DNA of 64,000 nt from Strigamia acuminata. Lineage: Eukaryota; Arthropoda; Chilopoda; Geophilomorpha; Linotaeniidae. The notes beneath the pieces were generated by a model. The model searched no databases. It was not told where the DNA came from and saw only the letters and a program-made list of their open reading frames with translations. Made by a program: the position numbers and the translations under genes. Location of the stretch: the NCBI GenBank assembly GCA_949358305.1, contig OX442324.1:4780001-4844000 (forward strand), read 5' to 3'. Positions 52,142 to 64,000 of this stretch are shown piece after piece; within the stretch, counting starts at the first letter, position 1, and every line of letters begins with the position of its first letter.

Positions 52142-52710
52142 ATGACTGTACAATTTATTTTATCAAAAATTTTAATTGAGTTGTAAAACCATTTTATTTT
52201 AAAAAAGACAAAAGACAAATAAAAATTCTCCTTTGTAGTCAGAATGTGATTTTTTTTCTTTCTTTTTCAAAAATGGGATGTTGTAATACGTTTGTCGTGT
52301 GTGGAGGAGAGGCGTGTGTGTCATCACGCGCGTGCTTGGCAACAAGTTCCACCTAAGCAACCGCCGTTTCCAAACAGTATATTCCACACTTCGTTTCTGT
52401 CACGGTGTTCCAAAAACTGTCAAACGATACAACTGATAAATAAACAAACAACTGCGATAACACCGAATAAATCACAAGTAAAGCATTGATGAAAACTAAT
52501 TTTTGTTGTTAAATTTAAATTTAGAAATTTCAAATTTCAATTATTTAGGGTTGTGAAGTTGATCGTTCGACGAAATTTTCGAGTCGAGCCAAACCCAAAA
52601 CGCAGCAGTATTCAGTAGTGAATTTAAGAAAACCAGTCGCTTAGCCCACGAACTCCCAACTCGGAAGAAGCCTCGCGCACACACGAACAGCTTGGTGATA
52701 TTCCGTTCGA
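52142..52710. other. intergenic, no gene recognised
   Basis: Contains TTGGCAACAAG and CTAAGCAACCG near 52340-52365, which resemble RFX half sites, and a GTGTGT/CGCGCG-rich patch. Confidence 0.4.
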
Positions 52711-54759
52711 ATGAAGACCGTTTTGGACTTGCCAAGCCTAAAACACATTTCACTAGCAAAAACCTCGGTTTTTCTATGGAAATACAACTTCATTATTCAG
52801 ATTAAGAAAAATACCACGGACAGTCACAAGAAACAATGGCTAGACATCCAAGAAGCAGTTTGTAAATTAGTAGTTGCTTTTGACATTCCAAAAGAGTTAA
52901 AACCTTTGCTGAGCTCGCTAGTTAGGCATGTCGGGAAACAGTTATGGGATTTGCTCAAATTTTTGTTTACCCAAGTTTTCAACGGCCTCAACTTTCTCGA
53001 ACCAAAATTTGTGAAGTCGATAATACAATGCACACAGTGGACGGCGCACGGGCAGTTAGACATGACTAAAACTGCACGAGTTCTGTCGGAACTGCGCGAG
53101 TGGACAATTAAATCGAGATTCGACATTGGCATCGTGTGCTGCGTCGCAGACGTCGTCGAAGATATATGGAACGAATCGGCGAACATTGTGAGGCGAAGTT
53201 TTGATAAACAAAAGGAAACAAACCTGAAGAATATCATGTACAAGTATTGGAAAAGACTGACGATTAAAACGGACGCTTCAAAAATCACGTTCAACAAGAA
53301 AATTGAGATGTTTTTCCTGTCAATTAACTATAAAAACCAATGTGCCGTAGAATATTTTTGGTCACTCATGAGACAGTGCGAAAGAAATGCACTTATCAAG
53401 TTACTGGTGCGGAGAGAGAGCAAATTGGAAGACTTAATCGAACACGTGAACAAAGACTTCAAGTGCAACGATTGTTTCTGCACTTTCGAGATTGGCATCA
53501 CGAGCTTTCTACTTGCCGAAATGGACGAGCAGCAGATGAGAGCCGTTTTGTCTTCAGACTACGGATTAAAACCAGTCACGCCTTTGCTCATACATTTTTT
53601 TGACGTGGACTCGTTCACACCCACGTCGAGCCGCATTATAAATCTCATCGCGTCGGGTGATGACTTTTACGACATCATTTGCAAGACCGTCGTGTATCCT
53701 TGGTACCAATATGGCGACTTCTCCAGAGTCAAGGAATGTTTGACTCGTTTCTGGATAAATGCTCCAGCCGAGATGAAGAAGTGCCACTATGACCACAAAT
53801 ACTCGTTCATCTACGACACGCTGTGCAAGGCGCAGGATTTTGACAACCTACACGTATTGTTGCACGATGCGGATATCAAGAAGAGAAGCAGGATTTTGTC
53901 CAGGTGCGTTGCGCAGCTGTTTATCAAAAATAGTCAGCTGTATTTCAATTGGGATTTCCTCGAGTTGATTGCGAAAATATACATAACGACGAAGGAAGAA
54001 ATGACGACGTTTAAGATGCACTGCTCTTACCTTGCGTTCCACATCGGTCGGACTTTGCTTTTCGACATCTCTGATAAGAACAAATGGGCCAAACTGGACA
54101 GGTACCTGCGATTCGCTTTTTCAGACGCAAATGAAATGCGCAATCTTAAAAAAACAATTCTGATCGACTACTTCACCTACATTCGAGAGGGATCCCGGTT
54201 TATCGACAGGTTTTTGAATTGGCTTCCGGAAACTGCGGCGAAAGAAATGAGTGATGTGGTAGCGACCGACCTCCAGGAAAGTTTATCCGTGCTGTCGTTT
54301 TATTTCCACAAGGACTTGGAGAACATTGCATTGTTCAACGAGGAGAATGTCCAACAAAGAAAACAAATCGTTTCGATTAGCTTTTACAAAATCTCGGAGA
54401 TAATCAATACTCACGAAGCTGGAAAACTAGACAGGGATTTTTTGAAACTCATTACTCGGCGAAATATTCAATTGGACAACGAAATGGTATTCAAAGAATT
54501 TTGCTGCTGTCTCGCTTACAAAGTGTTCGCGGGTTGCAGCCTGTGCAGATATCAATCGATGGTGGAAAAATTTTTGAATTCTTCTTTTGTCAATTCACAC
54601 GACGCCAGCTACTGCATCAGGAGCATCACGTTTTATTATTTGATTCAAGGCGGTGCTGTCACACATCCGGACATGTCAAACCAGCTCAAGATGATGTTGG
54701 GGTCGTGCGGCTACAGTCAAGACGAAATAAGAGACAGAATGGAAACGTATGTGGATTAA
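52711..54759 (+). CDS. intronless 682-aa alpha-helical protein, expanded-family type
   Basis: One uninterrupted ORF of 682 aa, unlike the split genes around it. It opens MKTVLDLPSLKHISLAKTSV, with Leu/Ile/Trp-rich helices throughout. Repeated helical units with Trp/Tyr-Phe-Cys patterns (EYFWSLMRQCERNALIKLL, FLLAEMDEQQMRAVL, CLTRFWINAPAEMKKCHYD) suggest a solenoid, ankyrin- or HEAT-like but without a consensus. From memory, spider genomes contain large sets of similar intronless proteins starting LPSLKHISLAK; I could not check this. No signal peptide, membrane helix or catalytic motif is seen. Its function is unknown. A transposon or virus-derived origin is possible but nothing in it shows that. 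Confidence 0.75.
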   Translation: MKTVLDLPSLKHISLAKTSVFLWKYNFIIQIKKNTTDSHKKQWLDIQEAVCKLVVAFDIPKELKPLLSSLVRHVGKQLWDLLKFLFTQVFNGLNFLEPKFVKSIIQCTQWTAHGQLDMTKTARVLSELREWTIKSRFDIGIVCCVADVVEDIWNESANIVRRSFDKQKETNLKNIMYKYWKRLTIKTDASKITFNKKIEMFFLSINYKNQCAVEYFWSLMRQCERNALIKLLVRRESKLEDLIEHVNKDFKCNDCFCTFEIGITSFLLAEMDEQQMRAVLSSDYGLKPVTPLLIHFFDVDSFTPTSSRIINLIASGDDFYDIICKTVVYPWYQYGDFSRVKECLTRFWINAPAEMKKCHYDHKYSFIYDTLCKAQDFDNLHVLLHDADIKKRSRILSRCVAQLFIKNSQLYFNWDFLELIAKIYITTKEEMTTFKMHCSYLAFHIGRTLLFDISDKNKWAKLDRYLRFAFSDANEMRNLKKTILIDYFTYIREGSRFIDRFLNWLPETAAKEMSDVVATDLQESLSVLSFYFHKDLENIALFNEENVQQRKQIVSISFYKISEIINTHEAGKLDRDFLKLITRRNIQLDNEMVFKEFCCCLAYKVFAGCSLCRYQSMVEKFLNSSFVNSHDASYCIRSITFYYLIQGGAVTHPDMSNQLKMMLGSCGYSQDEIRDRMETYVD

Positions 54760-55256
54760 ATTTGTAGCTTTTAATTTTTGAAATTTCAAGTGGACCACAT
54801 TCACTATTTGTACTGTAATATTACGATTGTGTTGCCGATGTAACAGAATTTAATAAAAAAGTTACAATGTCCAACATTTTTAATTCCAGCCAATTAACTT
54901 TTTTCAACAAAACAAAACAAATTGACTCGCTTTATTTACTATGAAAACAAACTTCTGAAAAAGCTATTCTGCAAAAGCTATTCTGCAAAAGCTATTCTGC
55001 TAATTATCTCTTGGCCTCGAATTCAGCAGCAGACCTCGTACAGACCAGACGAAGGCAAACGGCCAAATTTGCATGGACATCTGGTGCAGAAAAGTGAAAA
55101 TGTTTTAGTTTTCTGCACGACCGCTGCACGGCAACATCGATCTGGGATTACAATCGGTTCAAGTTACAGCATCCAATTATTGAGGAACTTTAAATAAAAT
55201 GGCGCTGTACTGTTAAATTGGTTTCGTAGAAGAAATCTACTTAAATTCATTTCAAC
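54760..55256. other. spacer and DCAF6 promoter region
   Basis: Poly(A) region of the 682-aa gene (AATAAA near 54852), then the 14-bp repeat; the DCAF6 leader follows. No other gene is seen. Confidence 0.45.
54959..55000. repeat. 14-bp tandem repeat, three copies
   Basis: AAAAGCTATTCTGC three times in the spacer upstream of DCAF6. Confidence 0.85.
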
Positions 55257-58192
55257 ATGTCAAAACCAAATCAATACAATTGTCATTTCTTTAAAAAATT
55301 ATACTACTCTGATTATTCTAAAGCAACGCAATTTGAGTTATTCAATAGCTTAAAAGGTGATTTATTTTCAAGAAAAAAAGTGTTGGATCATCTTAAACCA
55401 TTTTCCTTTAAAATACCTCAAACTATTTTCCTTTAAATACTTAATTTGACAGCAAATTTTTCCGAGATTTTATTTTCAAGCCGAAAAATATACTCTTTAT
55501 TTTGCATGTATTCCTTATTTATTTGTATTTGTATTAAAATAACATTGCTTTTATTTTTATAGATAGTAAGTCAGTTGTACAACGTTTAAAGTTATCGCAT
55601 AAACTTCCTGTTCACAGTGGATGTGTAAGCTCATTTCAATCAAATTTAGAAAAATAATTGACACGGGAAAAATACAATTTTTATCGTGTAGGTGAATTCT
55701 ATTTCTTGGAGTGAAAATGGGGAATTTCTTTTGTCGGGATCTGACGATCAAAGATTGTGTATTACAAATGCGTACACTTCAAAAGTAACTACTTTACTCT
55801 TGTTGTTATAATCAAATCAATTAATAATTATTGAAAAACCAAAAAATTAATTTCAGATGCAAAAAGTAGTACTAACACGTCATAGAACAAATATATTTTC
55901 TGCAAAATTTCTGCCTCACTCCGACAATCAAAAAGTGAGTTTCAACTTCATTTATCCAATATTTCTGATTAAAGAATGAATTTTCCTCTTCAGATCATCT
56001 CCTGTTCAGGAGATGGAATAATAATCTATACCTATCTGCAAAAACCCGAGGAAAATGGAATCAACTTGTTTAATTGTCACTTTGGTACGGCGTACAAGAT
56101 AATCACCATACCAAACGATCCCGACACGTTTTTGTCGTGCGGAGAAGACGGTACCGTGCGATTTTACGATCTCAGAACAAAGCTTACTTGCGGCAAAGAC
56201 AACTGCAGAGATGTAAACCTTATTTTTAGATACGGATATTGTGCGAATTAAATGAGGCAAATAAATACATTTCACTTATCGTTAGGATATTCTCGTTGAC
56301 TGTCACCGAGCCATAACTGCCGTAGCAGTTAATCCATTCTCACCGCACGAATTAGCCATTGGTTGTGCCGATAGTTTTGTACATATTTATGACCGAAGGA
56401 AGCTTGGCACTCGAGCCACAGGTTTGATCCTTAAACAGACGTCCAAGTAAAAATAAAAATTAATACTTAAATATACAAACTCTAGGGAATTGTTTTGGCA
56501 CGTCCGAGTCCGCGACAATGAAATTTACAGTGCCCACGTTTCAAAACAAAAGTCACCGCATCACATCATTGACCTACAGCCAAAATGCAGAAGAAATGCT
56601 TGTTAGTTATTCGTCAGAATACTTATATTTATTTGGTCTGAAGGTAAAATTTAAAAAACAAAAATATTAATTAATTAATTATTTATTCATTTATATATAT
56701 ATTTTTATAGGGCGGTATAAAACGAACCTCAAACCTTATGACGGATGAATCATCACCTGGCTGTGTGGCATCAACTGAACCTCAGAACGTTCCTCCGATG
56801 AAACGATGGCGTTTACGTGGCGATTGGTCGGACACGGGACCGAACGCAAGACCCGAAGGTGAAGTATCGGGTGGACAACAACACCCACCTTCCGTACAAT
56901 CGATTTTAATTCGTCGAATGAGCGATGTTTTGACTCGAATTCTGAACGAACCGTCATCACGAAGACGCAACAACAACGCTACTTACAACAACGCTAATAA
57001 TGACCGAGGACTAGACACGAGTTCTGATCCTGCGTCCCACCAAGAAGCCGACGAGAGCCCGTCGGTTGAAGAAACCTCGAGAGAGGAACCAATAGTTTTA
57101 GTGACTCCGCTCGTGGTGTCTTTGAACGACGTGGAGAACGTGGAATCGGTGCAAATTGGAGACGGACCGTCGACCTCGGGCTCCCAAACACCAATGGAAA
57201 CCGTTTCGATCGTCCCGGCCCCGAAAAGAAAGGAAAATCCTCCTCCCCCTGGCCAAGAAATTTTGGATGAAAGTCTGAATAATCTAGAAAAACAATTGAG
57301 CAATCGTCGGGACGAACTGCTGAAAAAGAACCAAGCAGAACCTCTTGTTAATTTACATTACAACGCTCAAGGTGTCAATAGCGGACTGATTTCGGTGGTT
57401 GAAGGTCCGTCCACGTCTGCTTCGACTGCAGTGGATCTAGAGGGTCAGTCTAGCATGGAAATTGAGCCGAATAAAGAGGACGAGGTGGGATTGGCAGACG
57501 TTTTTGAAGATGTTTTGGTGAGAAGCGAATTTGAATTTGATTCGGCCGCTAATGAAGCTGCAAAACTAATGCATATTCCGACGGTTCAGCAAAAATACTC
57601 GGGTCATAGAAATGCGAGAACAATGGTAACGATTCGGTGGAAATCTTGGAAAGAAAAGAAATATATATATTTTTTACTTCTAGATTAAGGAAGCGAATTT
57701 TTGGGGGAATCATCATGTGATCAGCGGATCCGACTGCGGTCACATTTTCTTCTGGAATCGCCACACAGCGGATGTTGAGATGATCTTGGAGGCCGACAAT
57801 CACGTTGTGAATTGCATTCAACCGCATCCGTTTGACCCAAGTAAGTATCAAGGTCCCAAGGTCCCAGAAATGATATGAAATAATTTTTTTTTAGTTCTTG
57901 CATCTAGTGGAATCGACTACGATGTCAAAATATGGGCACCAATTGAAGAGGAACCGAAATACAACGAAATATATGCACACGAAGTTAATATAGTGTTTTC
58001 TAACGTTGATTAATTTGCATTTTGCATTTTATTTATTTATTTTTATTTTTTTTATAGATAATGAGACGCAATTACATCATGCTGGAAGAAACCCGAGATA
58101 CAATAACTGTTCCAGCTTCTTTCATGATCAGAATGTTGGCATCGTTGAGTACTCGACGAGCATCGAGACTCCGAATGCGTTCCGATCGTTAA
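55257..58192 (+). CDS. DCAF6: DCAF6-like WD40 substrate receptor of CUL4-DDB1
   Basis: About ten exons from 55257 to 58192. N-terminal WD repeats match DCAF6 closely: [82 protein letters not shown] and [13 protein letters not shown]. The signature [16 protein letters not shown] follows, then a long low-complexity Ser/Glu linker. The C-terminal WD repeats ([37 protein letters not shown]) lead to [24 protein letters not shown]6 (NRIP/IQWD1) couples substrates to the CUL4-DDB1 ligase. The IQ motif of vertebrate DCAF6 before the last WD repeats is not visible here. Exon 1 encodes [14 protein letters not shown], chosen as the first in-frame ATG. Confidence 0.93.
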
Positions 58193-58406
58193 AATTATAT
58201 TACATAATTTTAAAGATTGCAGTTTAATACAACAATATTATAAATTCACTTATTTATTTGTTTTCAATTAATAGAATTTTCTCTTCAATAATTTGTGGCA
58301 AAACAATTTGAGTGCAATGTAAAAATAAACTTTAAATAGAAAAAACAAAAAAATATGGAAGACTTTTTTTTCTTAAACCCCTTCGATCGCCTGCGAATTC
58401 CACAAA
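58193..58406. other. short spacer between convergent 3' ends
   Basis: 214 bp with poly(A) signals for both DCAF6 (+) and DOP1 (-); their transcripts may overlap. Confidence 0.5.
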
Positions 58407-61400
58407 CTAACTTGCAGCCAGTGGCTCCAAAAAATCCTTTTGAATCACTTTTTCAACGGCGACAAATGAACCTTTCGGCCTAAATGAAAATGATGTCAGG
58501 ATCTCGAGTAGCGCCTCATCTGAATTTGCTCTCGCCTGGTGAGAACTATTCATAGGCGGGTCTTGTGCGGGTTGGCCATGACACGTGACTAACGTGTTAA
58601 AAAATGGCTGCAGTTGAATTAACGATCTTATGGATGACATGGTTAGCAAGGGTTGGCCAGATCGTATGGCTAAAATGTCAGTCGTGGAGACCTATTATTG
58701 AAAATAAATCATTAATAAAATAATAATAATAATAAATAAAATTATAGATATAAACAAACCTTTCTGTTTAGTAAAAATGCTAAACGCGTAATGTGTGGCA
58801 CAAATCCCGTCGAAAGGGGAGTCTGGTTTTTCAAGTTTAACGAAAGTTCCACATCATTGTTGTTCACGTTTGTGGGTGTTAAATCACCAACAAAAGCCCA
58901 CCTGTACCTAAAATTAAAACAAAATTAAAACCATCTACTTTTCTTTTTACAAACTTAAAATATAAAAGTTACATTTGAAATTGTGGAAGTCGATCAGCCG
59001 GCAGTGCGAGAGTCAAGTCTAGCAATTTGCAGACTGACAAATATAGTTGAAGCCACGCTGGGTTATTGTGCGCATTTAAACCGTTATTTGGACTCGAAAC
59101 CCACGAAGAATCCAGTGTAGACAAACGACGTAAATGTGAACTGAAATATACATATATATATTTAAATAAAGAAAGTCAAAAAACAGTCAAACAAAATTGT
59201 TGAAAATGATAAATCGTATTTTACAACTTGTTAATTAAAATCGTAGATTAATATTTTGATTCATACCTTGAATTTAATCTGCAGTCGAAAAGTTAATAAA
59301 GCCACCACCACACAAATAAAAGAAAATTCAGTCAGTTAGTAAAATTGTGCCGAGCAAAACATTAACAAAAATGCACAATTAGAAATAAGAAAAATTAAAA
59401 AAAAAAAAAACAAACAAAATAAAAACACTTGTTACCTAATCGAACCAAATGCTTACCTGAACTCTTCGGTATCTGTATTCAATTCTTGCTCAATTTGTAG
59501 AAATACAGTAACCATTTCTGTGATTATGGTCGGCCACAGCGATGTTATATGTTGGGGGGACATTCGAACCAAGAGAACCCGGAAGCACAGAAAAACCTGA
59601 CTTTGTACGAGTGGGACTTGAGGAAGACGAAGAGATTCGGATAATCTCTCTACAATTCATTCAAAATTCAATCAAATTTGTCCATCTCAACGATAATTGA
59701 CAACAAACCTTGAATATCGGGCATGAAATTCTGATACTGATCAACTTCCCCACTAAAAATCACGAACGAAAGTCTCTTCAACAACTGCGCTCTTTGCTCG
59801 TGTTCTTGTTCTCGACTGCTAAATAAATTCAAGGTTCCCGACGGAGTGACTGGAATACGATCTAGAACAAATAAACGACAATTAAAATCCCAATCACATT
59901 TTTATTTTCATATATAAACAATTCCAAATACTTACACAGAAGATCCCTGAATGTAACTTTATCGTGGGTCATTAAATTATCGACAGTTGTCTGCCAAAAC
60001 TTCAAACACGTTTCTGTCATTTGAAAAAAACTTGCGTCCAGCAGCAAATCTAAAGCATCCCGACGCCATGCTTTTCTAGTGTACTGATAACTGCTCAAAT
60101 TGGCTAATAATTGCGAGCACGCTCGAAAACTAGGAATGTTGTGTTGACTATGATTCTTCAAATATGGCGTTACATTGTACATGACATTATTCAACAACGG
60201 CACGACCTTTTCCTTTTCATCGCTCACGTAAATCACATCGAGCAAAGGCGCGACGAGTTCTGCCAATACGGACAATGCTTGGACGCTGTACTGACTATTA
60301 CTGTTTACCGCCTCGGTGCGGCGGTCTGGTTCAACGGTGACTGTGGAACTCGTCGCTTGATTGACACACACATCTAATAAATGTAGAAAATATTACGTAA
60401 TAAATTAAAATTATTTTTTTTACAAATATAACAAATTATACTAACCATCTGTATCAAAAGTATTGCCCTCGACTTCAAGTTGTGGCACCGGTTTGACTGC
60501 CAAACTTCTGCGTAACCACGTCGTCTGTTCCAAACAAGCTCCTCCTATATTACTCACAGCGTCAATCAACTTCTGGGCGATGTCCTGAAAATTTAGACAA
60601 ACGAAAACGGAATTTTTCAACTACCGGAACTAATTAAACCAATCAAAACACAAATTTCCAACCTGCAAATCCTTTTGATCCTTCTTGTCGTCAAACGCGA
60701 CGGATTTTTGCACGAATTCGTTTAAAATCGCCACTAATAGGAAATGTGCTGGTGGAACTAAAGGCAATTGAAGCCCCTCCTTGAAAAGGCTCAAAAGCGC
60801 CGACCACGACTCTATTAAGGCATTATACGGCACGCATTGAATGTAGGAGAAGAAAAATTGAAAAATTGACACTTCAATTGGATTCGATTTCTAGAAAATT
60901 CAATGGCAAACAATAATAAATGTGTTAATCAATTCAAACATTCAGTCGCTTCACCATTGAATTCGCTGCAGGTGTTTGTTTTATAACCGATTTGACAGTT
61001 TGAATCAAAGTGTCCAGTGGCATCACTTTAATGGCATTGACCAAGTTCACTAGAACTTCTTGATCCTCTGATGCGGGCGGAACGATTCTTTTAACAGACA
61101 CCGCAATTTTTTTCCTCCGTTCATTCCAAACCAGAGACACAGCTGTCAAAAAATTTACTCCGTGATGGTGCGTTATGGGACTGAGAAATTCCAAAATGCG
61201 TTGTTTAATAACCTGTAGAAAAAAACAAAAACAAAAAATCAGAAAAAAAAATCTCAAGTCATTTAACTCTTAAAAAGCCTACTTTTGGTGTCCCCATTAT
61301 CCAGCTTGGATGCTGTTGTACATTGGAATTTTCAGGCAAACAAACAGCTTGCCACATGATGGACAGTGATGACACAATTCGTGGTAAATGACTCAATACA

Positions 61401-63925
61401 CTGCGACGAACTGCCAATAGAGGGTCAATCGGAGGAGTTAATTCACGATTTAAACCCGAATCCTATTACAAACAAACAAAAAATCAAGTTAAAATGTGTT
61501 AAATACTAAATAAAACACCAATGAAAGATAAAAATAAAGAAAGAAAGAATTCTTTTCGAAAAAACCACCACCAGCCAACACCGAGAAAGTCCTAAGCTTC
61601 CCTAATAACCCACTGACCACCTTTTGTACAACAGGTGTAAATACGTTGATTAAGTTATTGATGATTTGACCAGCATTCGGCCCTTGAAGCATTGGGTGGT
61701 GGAAAGTTGTTGACGCAGTAGGTTGCATCATCATCATTGAAACCTGAAGTGGGGTGTCCAACAGACAATAATGGCACAATGTCGTAAGCCCATCTAGAAC
61801 GGTAATTACGTAATCGATCGGAGATGAAGCATCAACGGATGTCAATGAACTAAAAAAATTTAAAAATAAAATAAATTAATTTAAATAAATGTTAAAAATA
61901 AATAATTTGTCACCTTGCAGGTTGTTTATATCTTTCGGCTAACGATTCTAAATTGTGACAAAGCTGATTTATAATGACGACGATGATTTGCGACAACGCT
62001 CGGCCGAGGTATGGCAATGCCGAGGTAATCAACGCCAACCAATGCTGATGTAAATGTCTCGATTGATTCTGTTTGATCGCGCAGATGACAGCCGAGAGAA
62101 ACATCGGTTGGCACGGTATTGGCAATCCCTGAATATACCTCACAGTCGACCCTTGCGACGGCAGCGAGCTACGAGTTTTCTCGCTTTCCAACTTGCCCTC
62201 CTCTCCTTTCTGAGGAGAAACCTGAGCTTCGAGAATGATAAGAACCAGCACGAGCCGCAACAAGCAGATCTGAAACGCTTCACTGTAATCGCTCGTCGAC
62301 TCGTTATTATCGCCGTGCATAGCTTCGTTGAAATCCATGATCACTTCGGTGAAGGTCGAGCTGGGACCCGGAACGGACGCCTCGTCTAAATTTGGACGCG
62401 AACTCGCAGCGTAAACATTCGATAACAGGCAGTGGAGCAGCGTTTTCTGCACGCGGCAGCGGTTCAACAAGTCGCGAATGTACGACGCAAATCCCCGCCC
62501 GCTGTCCTTCACGACCGGAACGAGCTCGGTAAGAATGAGCGTCAAAACATCGGTCGCGGCCAACTGAACTTCGCGGTTTCCGCAGATCTCGTCGTTCGTC
62601 AATCTCATCTGAGCCAAATTCGGGTACAGTCCGCGGATGAAATACAAACCAACAGAAATGAAAACCTCGAGCAGCATCGCACTACGGAAGGCGGTAACGC
62701 TTTCCGTCGGCAACTCCGTGTGAAACCCCTTTCCGAAAACGGATCGTCGATGGCGCGCTAGAAGGCACTGCAAATGAGCCAACCGGGGTGCCAGTGAACC
62801 GCCAAGACTCGACGTGGACAGCGTGCACAGCACGAGTCGTGGATTCGTTTGGATTATGCTCCGAAGCAGGTTCAAGCAGTAGAGAACACGTTTCGAGTCG
62901 TAAACTTGACAGTAAAGCAACAAATGCGTGTGCAGTGGATGAACGCAAACGTCTTCGGACGCCGGACTCTTCTTGAGTTCTTCGGGTGTTTCGCTTAACT
63001 TGATCACCGTCGGGCTCTCGTCCAAAACCTCCGCAATTTCTTCCCTTTGACAAACCATTTCGATCATATCGTCCAATATTTTCTGGACGACGTCATTGCT
63101 GGACGTCGATGTCGAGTCTTCGAGTTCGTCGGTTTGAGTGAGTGTCGTATCCGGTGCATCGAAACTCGATTCCGATTTCGACGTGTTGATTCTTCTTGCG
63201 TTTTTGAAATCCGGCAGACTCTTGGTCGGTGTCGATTCGTCTTCCGCCCACGACATTCCGCCGATGGGATTCACGAAGAGAAGAATCGGACTTCGTATTC
63301 CGTACTCGTGGCTCGACGGGACGTCGAAATCTGATACATCGGCGTTGGCAGTGATGACTTCGGATGACTTTTCATCCGTTAAACAAGTTAAAGCAACAAC
63401 CCGTCGCGACTGACTAGAATTGTAGGTTGGCGAAGGTGTTTTTCGCGAGTCATCTGCCACGTGGTAAAACACGTGCCCCTCCACACTAGATATCGCATAT
63501 ATTTTCGCTTCCGCAGATGAACCGTCGTCCACGTTTTCACACAATCGAACCTTGAAAATAACAAATTTGTTTCATTTTTTTTAATAACGTGTGGGAAAAA
63601 AATACTTTTTTAGGTTGCTGAATACTGATGTGCTGGACTGAAACCCGTGCAGTTTCCGAGTGTAAAAGAACGAGTAGAATTGGCTCAACAATACGTGAAA
63701 TATCTCCCCGTTGCAGTGAATGAGTGAACCAAGACTGGACTTCTGTGCGTTGCGGACCAACGTCCGTTTGTAAGCAGTCAAGCATAATAAACAAGCATCT
63801 GTCGTACATCCTAAAAACAGATCCGGAATTTGTTTTCGCAGGTAAATCTCGTAAGAAATGCCAAAACGCAGCAAACCGCCGAAATGATTCAATTTGAGAC
63901 TACAAAAAATAATAATAATAAATAA

Positions 63926-63967
<42 letters not shown>

Positions 63968-64000
63968 TTACCAATTCGTCCCCTAGTGCCATTGACTGAC
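58407..64000 (-). CDS. DOP1: DOP1 (Dopey) family protein, 3' part, incomplete
   Basis: A many-exon minus-strand gene whose 5' part lies beyond the window. Readable blocks are characteristic of DOP1: LQRGDISRIVEPILLVLLHS, LLLYCQVYDSKRVLYCLNLL, LDEASVPGPSSTFTEVIMDF, CQPMFLSAVICAIKQNQSRH, LHQHWLALITSALPYLGRAL, VIKQRILEFLSPITHHHGVN, SWSALLSLFKEGLQLP and a C-terminus ending KDFLEPLAAS. DOP1 is a large HEAT-like protein that with MON2 works in endosome-to-Golgi retrieval and links kinesin-1 to organelles. The largest exon (about 61910-63544) holds a Ser/Thr-rich, poorly conserved segment. The last exon-like stretch before the window end (ALGDEL) is followed inward by a (TA)n microsatellite in an intron. 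Confidence 0.9.
63914..63968. repeat. (TA)n microsatellite in a DOP1 intron
   Basis: Alternating AT dinucleotides over about 50 bp. Confidence 0.9.

Overview
The window is nuclear DNA of an animal, most likely an arthropod. It holds split genes with short AT-rich GT-AG introns (mostly 50-120 bp), AATAAA poly(A) signals and orthologues of metazoan genes. Arthropod signs are a Parkin whose N-terminal extension and C-terminus look like the insect protein, single-domain VWC secreted proteins, and a (CCTAA)n/(TTAGG)n run inside a foldback element. A radial-spoke gene (RSPH3) implies flagellated sperm or motile cilia. The class (springtail, chelicerate, insect) is not fixed by what I can see. No tRNA, rRNA or CRISPR array was found.

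Layout. 1-4.5 kb: a DIRS-type tyrosine-recombinase retrotransposon (minus). 4.7-12.6 kb: conserved genes, namely a MORC-family CW ATPase (+), an MFSD6-like transporter (-), parkin (-) and MGST3 (+); parkin and MGST3 are divergent. 13.3-19.7 kb: two large acidic proteins I do not recognise. 19.7-22.6 kb: no clear coding gene, two possible spliced transcripts and several repeats.

22.6-38.5 kb: a cluster of secreted-protein genes. It contains a Gly-rich protein, a VWC protein, a Cys-rich tandem precursor with Lys-Arg sites, a casein-like SSSEES tandem precursor with Arg4 sites, and a 16-exon VWC/Ig/Kunitz protein. The divergent promoter between the last two exists as a second, decayed copy at 26.6-27.8 kb, and an intact copia element with 179-bp LTRs and a 5-bp target duplication has inserted between them.

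38.9-49.5 kb: PRDM13 (-), RSPH3 (-), a decayed PAXBP1/GCFC pseudogene (-) and TAK1/MAP3K7 (+), with foldback MITEs in RSPH3 and TAK1 introns. 50.3-54.8 kb: a His-rich secreted protein, an acidic secreted ORFan and an intronless 682-aa protein. 55.3-64 kb: DCAF6 (+) converging on the 3' part of DOP1 (-), which runs off the window.

Functionally the conserved genes cover ubiquitin ligation (parkin, DCAF6), signalling (TAK1), endosome-Golgi traffic (DOP1), chromatin (MORC, PRDM13), cilia (RSPH3) and detoxification (MGST3). The most unusual content is the secreted cluster, especially the two multi-copy precursors with built-in cleavage sites. Exon joins were derived by eye from splice sites and reading-frame phase. 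No database search was run, and family names rest on recognised motifs.
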